From positions 202,794 to 266,793 of the forward strand of contig NW_019775639.1 of the NCBI RefSeq assembly GCF_001039355.2: a stretch of 64,000 nt of DNA, given 5' to 3'. The notes beneath the pieces were generated by a model. It was not told where the DNA came from. It was given only the letters and a program-made list of their open reading frames with translations, and did no database searches. This document shows positions 1 to 10,946 of the stretch, piece by piece. Each line of letters starts with the position of its first letter. Positions within the stretch are counted from its first letter, which is position 1. This DNA comes from Lingula anatina. Its lineage: Eukaryota; Brachiopoda; Lingulata; Lingulida; Lingulidae. The position numbers and the translations under genes were made by a program.

Positions 1-755
1 TAATTGTTTATATAACACTATGTAGCTGAAGGGTTGCTCTAAACATGCAAGTAATAAAAAAATATATAATAATGAACCATGTCGAAGTAAAATGGGTCAA
101 AGGTCAAATGAGGTCAAATTTGAGAAATTTTCAGAAAAATCAAGAAATAATTGTATTTATATAGAGAATGTGAGCCAACAAAATACTTTTTAGGGTATGT
201 TTGGTAGATACCATCGATATTACAAATGTTTAATGGTCATTTGTAACTTAATTTTACAGTTTGTAAGAATTATGATGGATACGATTAGCATATGGGAGTA
301 TCTGAAAAATTTCAGTCCAGTGGGGGTAAGGGAAAAAATCAATCATAACTTGAAATTAAAGTAAGATATAACAATGACTTAAATATCACTGCACAGCTAG
401 TGGGTTACTTTACACATGTACTACAAAATCATTGCGGAGTAAAAGGGGTAAATGGTCAAATGAGGCTAAATGTGAGGAAATTTCAGGAAAGTAAGCCAGT
501 AAAGTTCATTTGTTTGGAGTATAAGAGCCCACAGTATATTTTTGGATTATGTTGTGCATATTTCATCTATCTAACAAATGTTTCCTGGTCTCTTGAGACT
601 TGCATATACATTTTCCGAGATTTATCAATATGAAGGTGGGAGGTCCATTCAATTGCCAAAAATGAGGGTAGGGGAATGGAAATCATTAATAGTATAGGAT
701 TTTATTAAGATATAATATTGATTTATATAACACTGTGTTGCCGACCATTGAAACG
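1..755. repeat. Degenerate tandem repeat, unit about 360 bp
   Basis: Two full units and the start of a third. Anchor words recur at about 10, 366 and 726 (tataaca..) and at about 97 and 450 (ggtcaaatgaggtcaaat and a diverged form). Each unit has GGTCA-rich and TTTCAG(G)AAA-rich parts. No coding potential was recognised. Confidence 0.6.
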
Positions 756-821
756 CAAGACAGAGATATAAATGGCAAGGAAAAAGTGGATCTTGCATCT
801 GACAATAAGAAAGACGCTATC

Positions 822-1005
822 GAATATTACGAAGCTGAAAACTTATTATACTGTAAAACTATAAAAAAATAAACGTCATCACAAGGTTAAATGGAAGGGT
901 TACAGGAATCCTACCTGGGAACCTGAAGAGAATATTTCAGATGAAGTACAGAGACATCATAACAATAAGACTTTACAAGGACGAAGGATAAAACGCAGAA
1001 ATTAA
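822..1005 (+). pseudogene. Chromodomain relic of a mobile element
   Basis: The frame ending at 1005 encodes a chromodomain C-terminal half with the signature VKWKGYRNPTWEPEENI. The preceding frame (825-872) carries its start, including YEAENLLYC, and ends in a stop; a one-base shift near 870 separates the two halves. Chromodomains of this type sit at the C-terminus of integrases in chromoviral Ty3/gypsy and Maverick-type elements, or in HP1-like proteins. No integrase is visible upstream, where degenerate repeats begin at once. The stop lies 38 bp from the stop of the convergent minus-strand frame. The element class is uncertain. Confidence 0.6.
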
Positions 1006-1042
1006 AATGAAAATTACCTTGATCTTTTTATAATTATCGTAT

Positions 1043-2014
1043 TTATTCCAAGTCCGGCAGTTCTTCATCAGACATGCCGTCTGGTCGAATTTCGGTGTTG
1101 GTTGGGGTAGAATTCCACGAAGTAACCTCGAAATCAATAGTTCCCGACTCATCATGTCCAGTGGGGTGTTTTAAGGGTGTCGTAGGGGTCGTACGGTCCA
1201 CATCCCATTCGGAGTCAAAATCGAATGTATAATATCCGCTGATCAGGGATGTGGGATTTTGAGCTTGATGGAGAGAGTTAGGTCCTGCTTAGTGCTCCCC
1301 GAATAAGGCTAGCGTACCTGGCACAGCGTGCTGTAGGGTCTTGGTCTGTCTCAGTGCCTCAGTGGCGGATTTAGAGGGGGGGGGGGGGCAGGGGGTCCTG
1401 ACACCCCCCACACACACACTTCGATTTCTAGTCCCTTCTTGAAACTGGAGGTTTGACTAGCTGAACTAAATGGCAACGTTCGCCCTCTAAAGCACCAAAA
1501 ATTCCTAGGCCCTTCAGCGGGCCCCACGCCAAGTGAGGGGAAGGGTAGGCTTCGCATCCGCCGTCCCCCACCCCTTCAAATAATCCTGGACCCGCCCCTG
1601 TGCCTGATACAGTTGCAGAAACACCCCATGGGTGATCCTTCGTGCTCTTATCAATTGCATCTTCAGCTTAGTGTCCATTGTACTCGAACAGAGCTGAATG
1701 GTGGTTGTTTTTTTACCCCCAAGGTGGCCCCTCAGTGTTAAGAGAAGGCCCAAGAGCTGGTCAACGGCCATATCTGGCTTTGGTGGTGGTTCTCGGCCCA
1801 GGAACTGTGCCGGATCCAAAGGAAGCTAATCATGTACAATTAGTAAGTGGGGCACTAGTTTAGTCAACTCACTCAGAGTTTCAGTGCTTACTATTGCCAA
1901 AGGGCTAAAGCGAACTAACTCCACACCATCAAAGTCTTGGCCATGGCTTCTCTCTATATATAAAATGTGTAGCATATCCCGAAACATCGCTGTGACCATA
2001 ATTAAAACTTTCAT
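1043..2014 (-). pseudogene. Decayed unrecognised reading frame, split by a small transposon
   Basis: Read on the minus strand, one frame runs from about 2014 to the insertion at 1600 with a single stop (TAG, 1826-1828). It resumes beyond the 1360-1600 insertion and ends at a TAA at 1043-1045, with another stop at 1289-1291. Removing the insertion and one copy of its 5-bp flank brings both halves into the same frame. The C-terminal part is rich in acidic and Thr/Pro residues (EELPDLE at the end). I do not recognise the family. Because it converges on the chromodomain relic, both may come from one element. Confidence 0.45.
1360..1600. mobile_element. Short non-autonomous DNA transposon (CAGTGGCGGAT / ACCCGCCCCTG ends)
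   Basis: A 241-bp insertion with imperfect terminal inverted repeats (cagtggcggattta at the left; the complement of the right end reads caggggcgggtcc), flanked directly by TGCCT at 1355-1359 and 1601-1605. The interior carries runs of G and C. The same family recurs at 44151-44388, with the shared internal phrase cgttcgccctctaaa. The ends resemble those of many hAT-like MITEs, but a 5-bp flank does not fit the usual 8 bp, so the superfamily is left open. Confidence 0.7.
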
Positions 2015-2315
2015 AACGACTTATTTTTGTCTCCTAAGGATGAATGTTTCGTACTCAGAAAATAAGGGTTTATAAGAAATCTGAATCCAGGACAAATACA
2101 TTTCAGAAAAAAAATCCCTTGGAGCCGTTCTAGGGTTGTTTAGTGTTGAGAAATACCTTTTGGTTAATAGATTATGACAAGCAAATAACTTTAGTTACCA
2201 TTACTGACATAACCCTGAAATGCCCTACAACTTGTTTAAGTGGCTGTTTGCTATTGCAGTTTGAATTCAAATATCTTTTTTCTCCCACCCTAGTGGCAAG
2301 TTGTCTAAACAACAC

Positions 2316-2529
2316 TAAGACCCCATTCCCATAGATTTTAGATCGATCTATCCCTGTGGGGAGTCTCACTAGATTACTGTCAGCTTAGCCGGCTTAAGCG
2401 TCTGTCCCGCCTACTAAAAGCTGTAAGGGGGAAATTACCTATGGTGCGCGCTCGGCTGACCCCCAGGGAGTTAAGTCGATCTAAATCTAAATCTCTGGAT
2501 CGATTTAAATCTCTGGGAATGCACCCTAA
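2316..2529. mobile_element. Tourist-like (PIF/Harbinger-type) MITE, copy 1
   Basis: Flanked by TAA at 2316-2318 and 2527-2529. Terminal repeats read GACCCCATTCCCATAG and CTCTGGGAATGCACCC, with a palindromic TAGATCGATCTA-type block just inside each end. Further copies lie at 31317-31537, 35574-35809 and 37501-37611, and a strongly diverged one near 29212-29360. The 3-bp TTA/TAA target duplication is the PIF/Harbinger hallmark. Confidence 0.7.
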
Positions 2530-3417
2530 GATAACACAGCTACATCCTATTAATTTGGTTTGTTGCGGTATTTCTATCCATCAACGCATATTTTCCACGC
2601 TCAAGACAATGTTTTATTTAAGTATTATGTTAAATCCGTGCATCTCACACACTCTCAATGAAAAAAAAAATACATAGATCAGTTTCTGAAATCACTGAAG
2701 TGACAAAAAATAATAATAATAAACAATAAATAAAAGGACACTCAATTATAAAGTTATTAAAATGTTGTGATAGTACACACACCTCTTACACCAAAAGTCT
2801 GTGGTTCTCAGTTCGTTGAGCTTATTAATTGATTTTGTTGTGAAATCTTATAATCACTACGGTATAGTAAGCACTATATCGTTTGTGTACTTCTTTAAGT
2901 AAAGCCACTACTAATGACGATTGCCTGGCCTTGATAGATGCACCAAATTTCATCACGAGCAATAAGCCCTGTATCCCTACTAAATTCAAACCAGTATTTG
3001 CGATGAATCATCTGTATAAAGTAATGTGTTTGCTAGAATAGCATCCGCCATATAAGTATAGGTTTGCTTCTATCTCTGTTGTTTGGGCTAACGTTTTGTA
3101 AGCTCAAATGGTCACTACTATCTTTGGCAAGAAAATGAGAAAAAATGTTGAAATATTGAAGAACACTTGATTCCGAATTCAAGTGTTTATTAAGTCCTGA
3201 AAATATGACTTTTTAAAATCACTATGTATTATTTTATGAAAATCACTTGATTATTTATGATTTTTCTTATATATGTTACATATGACTTATTGATCATGAG
3301 TCATATGAGTCGTTATGAGTTGTATTTCACCATGGTCATTATAATTTACATCCTGTATTTTACTTACTTGGTGTTTAGTGTTTTTTTCAACAGTTATGAT
3401 TAAGTAAGTATGTATCT

Positions 3418-3418
<1 letters not shown>
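2530..3418. other. AT-rich stretch without recognisable gene
   Basis: No supported coding sequence, RNA gene or clear repeat family was seen. Short A-rich runs occur near 2660-2730. Confidence 0.5.

Positions 3419-3505
<87 letters not shown>
3419..3505. repeat. Palindromic (AAT)n(ATT)n microsatellite
   Basis: About 15 AAT repeats run directly into about 14 ATT repeats, so the tract is a near-perfect inverted repeat able to form a long hairpin. Confidence 0.95.
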
Positions 3506-3922
3506 GATTTTATTTGAATTTGCAGAATCTGACCAACCGGTGCGTCACATTAACATTGATGACAGACCTGTAACCTTGTCATTTTAGCATTTTGAAAATT
3601 TACGTGAACATTCTGTAAATACTGTATGAATGAATTATATTACAAACAACAAAGAGGACCGAATTTTCAGATTTAGTTTTCATCTGAACTGACAATCAAT
3701 TTTATTAATATTTTGTGGAAGGTTTGATAACCTAGACGGTTGGTTGTGCTCATTATCCTATGGTATCGGAAGATTATATGGTATATATGCTGCACCAAAT
3801 ACCGTTAGAATTTGGAAAATGTATTTTTTTTATGAATGGAGTGTTACGGAGTTAGCTACAGTTACTGTATAATTACTGCGACATTTAAATATTCCTGTTA
3901 AGCATTATCATGAATTGTTGAT

Positions 3923-3980
3923 GGGTGATTATTGAGATATGACATATACTCGTGTGGGTGATTATTGAGATATGACATAT
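3923..3980. repeat. 33-bp direct repeat
   Basis: The phrase gggtgattattgagatatg occurs at 3923 and again at 3956. The surrounding 3.5-4.8 kb is AT-rich with no recognisable gene. Confidence 0.7.
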
Positions 3981-4832
3981 TTTTCAGTGACTTATTCTTA
4001 AAATAATAAAGAATGAAATACCTTTTAATCTTACTATCAGCATAATGACACATTGTCATATTTGTAACTACATTGAGCATTAATGCATGAACCAAAGATT
4101 TATGTAAGGTATCTTACTACATCGAAATATCATGGTTAGTTTTGGTAATTTACGGATTTTATGTTATTAAGAATTTGCTTCGCTTTAAAAAAAGGCAAAA
4201 GAAGTGTATGTTGTAATGTCTTAGAATTCGAGGGCGAATTCTCTTGAAGAAGTGGTGTATGTTGTAAAGCAAATTTATTACACTTTCACTAATTGCAGAT
4301 AATAATTTAAACGGAATCAAACAAGTAAAAGAATGGGGAGTTATTGAGTGTAAGTTAAATTTCTATAACAGTCAACAAGTGCAGAAATTGTTCTTGTAAT
4401 AGGAAAAGACGGAACATGTCAAAGTCACATAAACTTCGATTTGATTGGTTAATTTTTCAATAGATTCGCAAGTTTCTGACACGTGAAAAACACATGCAAA
4501 CTAAGGATGGATATGGTCCAAATTATACTCCTATATTACTTAAATGTTTAGACGGACCATTCAGCAACACAATGATATATAAACTATAGTTATACCTTAC
4601 TTAATTCCCTTACTATTAATGATTTCCTCCTCCTAACCCCATTTGTGGGCATTTGAAATAATATCCCGCTACAGTACACACACTAGTAAGTTGCATCATT
4701 TATAAATATCAGAAACTCTAAAATAAATCATCTAAACTCCGTGATTTTTTTAACAAAAATTAGATTTATCAAAGATATCCAAAAATCCTAGTTTGAACTC
4801 ATATTCTCAAAATAAAGAAACTTGACTAGTTC

Positions 4833-4924
4833 ATGAGCAAAACCAGCTCTGCCATTTCTGAACATGTAATAGACACCGGCCACAGTATCGACTGGAATTC
4901 TACCAAGATCCTTGAATCTGAGTC
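4833..4924 (+). pseudogene. Penelope-like element endonuclease fragment
   Basis: The translation reads SAISEHVIDTGHSIDWNSTK, the H-x5-H-x-IDW block typical of the GIY-YIG endonuclease domain at the C-terminus of Penelope-like retroelements. The frame runs into an assembly gap at 4925. Sequence after the gap does not continue it in a way I can recognise, and no reverse transcriptase is seen upstream. It is most likely a truncated copy. Confidence 0.55.
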
Positions 4925-5192
4925 NNNNNNNNNNNNNNNNNNNNNNNNNNNNNNNNNNNNNNNNNNNNNNNNNNNNNNNNNNNNNNNNNNNNNNNNNNNN
5001 NNNNNNNNNNNNNNNNNNNNNNNNNNNNNNNNNNNNNNNNNNNNNNNNNNNNNNNNNNNNNNNNNNNNNNNNNNNNNNNNNNNNNNNNNNNNNNNNNNNN
5101 NNNNNNNNNNNNNNNNNNNNNNNNNNNNNNNNNNNNNNNNNNNNNNNNNNNNNNNNNNNNNNNNNNNNNNNNNNNNNNNNNNNNNNNNNNNN
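4925..5192. other. Assembly gap (268 N)
   Basis: A run of N bases interrupts the Penelope-like fragment. Reading frames reported across it have no meaning. Confidence 1.
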
Positions 5193-5959
5193 AAAATTTC
5201 GAGACTAGAAATATTTTTCTATCGGATCATAGCTAAAGACAAGTATTCGACACCGCAGTTGTACAATTTTAAACACTCATTTTACGGCAACAAACACGAT
5301 TGCCTTCACCATATTGGGCATTTTGAATTCCTCCATGAACAAACATACCTTATTCTCATCTAGCATCCAAAATAGCAAAAGAAATTGTACTTACATTTTA
5401 TCTCTATAAGTGTCTTGACTCATCCACCCGAACGTTTTCCTCGCGTTATCACCAGCTACCTGTCCAAATGACACAAAAAGTCATCAACAGCCGCGATATG
5501 CTCGCTACCTGTACGGGAGGTCACGTGATCCGAACGCACATCGTTTCGCGAAGAGCTCGCGCTAAGCCGATTATCCTTTGATCTTTCTCCGCGTTACTTG
5601 TCCTTCTCTATTTAGGTCCAAGCTTTAACGAATCACCTGACGTAAACTATGTCTACCCCCGCCCCCCCGAAAAAAACTGCTTCTTTTAATTTCGAAATGA
5701 ATTGCTTTTAAGACAAAGAAGTCCATTAACCCCTTTAGGACTCACTGTCATTGCACAGCATGTTGTAATTGATATCTAAAAAAGTTAATTTTTGTACTCC
5801 GCTTTTCAGTGTTCATCCTGGTGCTTTCATCGGGGATACCTCAGGTTGAGGTTACAATTACGTCGCTCGCCTAAATCCGTATGCTACAGGTATATATTTA
5901 AGAACAAATTAAGTCCCTATTGTCATACAGCATAGATACTTAATTTGTGCTTATCATCC
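5193..5959. other. Non-coding stretch
   Basis: No gene was recognised. About 5400-5640 is richer in CG dinucleotides than its surroundings (ggtcacgtgatccgaacgca, tttcgcgaagagctcgcg) and could be the tail of a retroelement or a small CpG-rich island. Confidence 0.4.
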
Positions 5960-6125
5960 GACCACGTGACCACTATATATGGCTATACTCTGCAATAATC
6001 TCTTAAGAAATTATTGGAAAAAAATAAACTTTCTAGGGGAAAAAACAGGGACTAAATTTGAATGTAGAAATGGATTAATTGACCATTGGTAAATGAGAAA
6101 ATTGTTGTTTACCCCAATTGTTGTT

Positions 6126-6159
<34 letters not shown>

Positions 6160-6194
6160 GCGGGAGCCATAATGAACAGTCGTTATCCCTTTAA
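5960..6194. mobile_element. Partial copy of the TTAA-type MITE
   Basis: Shares a long stretch with the complete element at 9134-9480 (accacgtgac, tatggctatactctg, cagggactaa, aatggatt) and ends with the same terminus (gttatccctttaa, ending 6194). A poly-T tract (about 6127-6158) expanded inside it. The left end cannot be aligned. Confidence 0.6.
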
Positions 6195-6779
6195 TAAACA
6201 TCTTTTTGGCCAATTTAGATGATCTAGTTCAGGACTTCAAACCTACCTGAAATCAAACTCACACAGTTGCCTGCCCATATTAGTTTCAATCCTGTACTGA
6301 CGTTAAGAAAAAAAACTTATTTAACCACTGAAAATGAGAATATGTTGTAGAAACCAGAACATGAGGTATTGTTAGACTTCTAGACAGCTCTGATAGTGGG
6401 AGATAACTATACTAATACACCAAACATTGTTTGCATTTATACTTGTAACAAATATTGAGCCCATGACCCAATCGTAAATGTCAAAACTAATAGAATCAGA
6501 TACATTAAACAGTGTAAAACAATGTATTTAATAATGAAAGACCTCTTAAAAAGTGTTAACTAGGCTTCAGACTTATTTAAAATCACTTTTTATGGCCATT
6601 GTTTTATATATATATTTGGACGCAAAAACATGCCATGCAAATACTATACTTCTTTCTTATTTGAGTTTTTACAAAGTGTGCATTAAGTTAGTGCTTCAGA
6701 CTCAAGAGAAATTAATGTCACTCAGGTGTCTGTCCATATTAGTTTGAATTGTACAGAGGCATTAGTTCTCCAAGAAAAC

Positions 6780-7093
6780 ATTTAAATAGATGATTTTACC
6801 TCCAGTGTGTATGAAAACACATTGTTTATCATTTATTATGTTATATAACGTTTGAGTTATGTTTTAAGTATTTAATATTATCATCCTATACTTTCATACT
6901 AAAATATCTACTGATGTATAATGTGGACACATGAGTCAGCAGCAGACCCCGCAGTTAACAAAATGATTTTATAGTAATAATATTACACAACGGTAACTTC
7001 AATGGTCTTTTTATCAATAGTAAATAAGACTGAAATATATACATAGTAATTTAGTGGGCTATGCCATTTTTTGTTTTGTTTTTGTACCTTAAT

Positions 7094-7137
<44 letters not shown>

Positions 7138-7280
7138 TAAGTTATAGGTTTACCCTCAATTTGGGGCACATGGAGTAAAAAATTAGTAGTGTGTATGTGT
7201 GTGTTAGTTGTGGTGGGGTGGGGGCTAAAAATAAATTATTCAAATACTGAGTGTTTGTTCTGATACCTTTCTGATGTTAA
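6780..7280. repeat. Copy of the segment also found at 28600-29210
   Basis: Shared phrases include ttcatcaatagtaaata (or ttatcaatagtaaata), agtgggct/agtgggtc, and agtgtttgttct followed by atacctt. A 38-bp poly-T interrupts it at about 7099-7136. No coding sequence was seen. Confidence 0.65.
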
Positions 7281-10200
7281 GACAGGCCAAACTGCTTAGT
7301 GTTGGGAAAAGTTCAAACAACTGACGTTTTTAAATAGCACTATATGACGGCGAAATGTATTGTCACTCGTAAAACTAGTAACGTTTGCTGAATACAAATT
7401 ACAAAGCCCATAAAGCTAATATACATATTAAATATATCACAACAAACAAGAGTATGTCTTTCGTTTGTGAAGTCCAATTTTATTCCAGACTTAACCAAAC
7501 ATTCGTTGACTTCTATATTACTGCCAATATCAAACTGGGTCAAGATGGCGTCCAGAGGGTTTGGGGGGGGGGGGGGCAGTGTGGTGCGTCAGGAGGGGGG
7601 GCTGATCATTTTATGCACTATTGATTTATAGCATATGTTTGTTAAAATATAATCTAAATATATAACAAAACTTTCGCTAAGCTCAACAAGAAGTGGTTTA
7701 CACAGAAGACATGTACTTACAATCCCACACTCTGTCACTTTTACATAAGATAAGATTTCAAACTAAGTTAATACATAGATTTACATGTAATCCATTATTT
7801 TAGACTAAATATAATGATAAATGCAAAATCATATATAAGTTTCATTTTCCCCCAGTGTAAGAAGCCTTCGTCATCCAGGGACACTTTGCTAAAATATTTG
7901 TACACAAAGTCAGACAGAAATACCTGAGGATATTTCTTTAACCTGAGTTTAGAGTAAACATAATACACCTGCGTCACCAAACAAAAAACGGCATTATTCT
8001 TTAAGGTCTACTAGCTGCAATAGTGGGGTCACTTAGAAATAAGCAGTAGGCACAGCTGTTTACTTCAAGTAGAAGAATGAAACAGAAAAAATACACACTG
8101 CATTTAACCAGTATTATGTTAAAGAATGTAGCAAAAAAAAAAGCCTTTTACGATATCACTCTGTAATACAAGTGCCAGTCATTTAAATTGGGGAGGTTCC
8201 TCTCACACAAAGCCAGTCAGTCATGCGTTTATTTCTACAAAATGAGCTAAGAATTGGTACAATACAACTGCACCACCAGACAACCTAAACTATTTTATAA
8301 CATGGCAGTTGCAACCATAATGTCTCGATATCACACTTTCGGGAAACTATCAAACAGCTGGCGTCTTTCAAAGGCGGCAATATGCATCATCACTTGCCAA
8401 ACCTGTAATATATGATGAAAACGAAACAAGAACATGCCGTACGTATTGTCAAGTTTAGAACCCAAACATACCGTACATCAACTAAATACATGTAACTTCT
8501 AGATGACTTTCACTATCAAACTGTGTCAAGATGGCGTCCAGATTGTTGGGGGGGGGGGGGGGGCAGTGTGGTACGTATACGTCAGGAGGGGGGGGAGAGG
8601 TGACCATTTTATACAATGTTTATTCATAGCATATATCTATTAAAATGTGATCTAAAGATATAAGTGGACTTTGGATAAGCTGAACAAGGAATGGTTTGCG
8701 TATATAAAATTTACTTACGATCCCGCATATTGTCACTTTTACATAAAATCAGATTCCAACATCCGTTTACATATAATTTTACATGTAAACAATTATTTTT
8801 ATCCTGAATATAATGGAAATGCAAAATAGAATATAAGAGTAATTTTTTATCTATTTCATCAATCTAGATGCCCTCGTCATCCAGGGACGCTTTGGGTGTT
8901 TTCTTCCACATAACCCCGGTACTTTTACACAAAGCTAGACAGAAATACCTGAGGATATTTCTTTAACCTGAGCTTTGAGAAAACATTATCCACCTGCGCC
9001 ACCAAACAAAAAACTGCATTATTCGTTATGGTCTACTAGCTGTTATAATGAGGTCACTTAGAAATATGCAGTCGGCACAACTCACTTATCTTCAGGTAGA
9101 AGAATGAAGCAGAAGAAAAGTACATTATTATGTTTAAAGGGATAATAACTCTTCGTATGAGATCTATATTTCACAGTAAAAACATTGTGAATAACTCATA
9201 GAAATATAATATATTCTGTTTTACCACAAAAAAGGCAGTAACAGCTATTATTATGATATCTGAGCTTGTCTTTAGACCACGTGACCTCCATTGATGGCTA
9301 TACTCTGTTAAAATCACTTAAGAGATTTTAACAAAAAAAAAACAAACTTTTTAGAAAAAAACCAGGGACTAACTTTGAATGTAAAAATGGATTCATTAAC
9401 CATCGGTAAGTATGGGACAATTGTTGTTTACTCCAGGAAAATTATTTTTTGACTGAAACGAAGAGTTATCATCCCTTTAAGATGTAGCAAAAAAAAAACC
9501 TTTAACAAAATCACTCAGTAATACAAGTGCCAGTCATTTAAACTGAGGAGGCTTCTTTCACACAAAGGCAGGCGGCCATGCCTTTATTTCTATAAAATGA
9601 GTAAGGAATAAGTACAATACAGGTACAACTGCACCACTAGACAACCTTAACTATTATATAACCTGGCAGTTGCAACCATAATGTCTCGATATCCCACTGT
9701 CGGGAAACTATCAAACAGCTGGCGTCATTCAAAGGCGACAATATGCATCATCACTTGCCAAACCTGTAACATTTGCTGAAAACGAAACAAGAACATGCCG
9801 TACATAATGGCAAGTTTAGAACCCAAACATACCGAACATCAACTAATTACATGTAACTTCTAGTTGACTTTCACTATCAAACTGTGTCAAGATGGCGTCC
9901 AGAAGGTTGGGGGGGGGGGGGGGGGCAGTGTGGTACGTGTACGTCAGGAGGGAGGGAGAGGTGATCATTTTATACAATGTTTATTCATAGCATATATCTA
10001 TTAAAATGTGATCTAAAGATATAAGTGGACTTTGGATAAGCTGAACAAGGAATGGTTTGCGTATATAAAATTTACTTACGATCCCACACTTTGTCACTTT
10101 TACATAAAATCAGATTCCAACATCCGTTTACATATAATTTTACATGTAAACATCTGTTAACATATAGATTTACAAGTTATCAATTATTTTTATCTTGAAT

Positions 10201-10545
10201 AAAATGGAAAATGCAAAATACAGTAGAATATAAAAGTAAATTTATTTATTCCATCAAACTAGAAGCCCTCGTCATCCAGGGACTCTTTGAGTGTTTTCTT
10301 CCACATACCCCGGGTACTTTTACACAAAGCTAGACAGAAATACCTGAGGATGTTTATTTAACCTGAGCTTTGAGAAAACATAATCCAACTGCGTCACCAA
10401 ACAAGAAACTGCGTTATTCTTTATGGTCTACTTGCTGTTATAACCAGGTCACTTAGAAATATGCAGTCGGCACAACTCATTTTACTTCAAGTAGAAGAAT
10501 GAAGCAGAGGATATTACACACTGCATGAAGCAAGTTTTATTGTAA
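7260..10545. repeat. Three tandem copies (about 1.0 kb) of a TRIM 5'-flank-like segment
   Basis: Each copy has the word caagatggcgtccag followed by a poly-G tract and gcagtgtggt (at about 7533, 8527 and 9889), then catccagggac and gacagaaatacctg. Spacing is 994 and 1362 bp; the longer one contains the 347-bp MITE at 9134-9480, leaving about 1015 bp. The same order of words (agacagaaatacctg, acaactgtgtcacca, ggtcac) occurs just 5' of the TRIM gene at 18538. No TRIM coding sequence follows these copies. AAGATGGCG also resembles a YY1 site. Confidence 0.7.
9134..9480. mobile_element. Complete MITE with TTAA target site (piggyBac-like)
   Basis: Terminal inverted repeats are TTAAAGGGATAATAACTCTT on the left and, complemented, TTAAAGGGATGATAACTCTT on the right. 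TTAA is present at both borders (9134-9137 and 9477-9480). The tandem sister copy at about 8116-8130 has the empty site with a single TTAA (tattatgttaaagaatgtagc). A TTAA target and precise ends fit the piggyBac superfamily. There is no transposase. Confidence 0.8.
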
Positions 10546-10915
10546 AAAATGAAGCAAAAAGAAAAATAAGCGCCAGGTAATAAACAGACGCAATATTTTC
10601 CTCCACTTTTGAACATTATTCATCTTTTGATACGTCTTACGTTTATTAAGTAAATTTATTTCCGTTTACATTTTATGCATCTATTGACCTTAAAAAATTT
10701 ACAGGATGCCAACAACTGAGATATCTCACTTCACTGTTAAAAATTTGTGACAAGACGAAAAACTGTGCATTTGGAAACATTTTGTTGTTGACTTGAACAA
10801 AAATGCTGCACTAATCAATATTGATAAAATAGTTTATTTTTCCAGGTTACCCAAGCAGCAAATTAATATTTTGTTGTTCGCCTACCCTTGTAAGTTTAAT
10901 ATCCATCATAATGGG

Positions 10916-10946
<31 letters not shown>

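Noticed and set aside
5390-5650. CG-richer stretch as a CpG-island promoter
   Set aside because: No gene start on either strand nearby; could equally be retroelement sequence.
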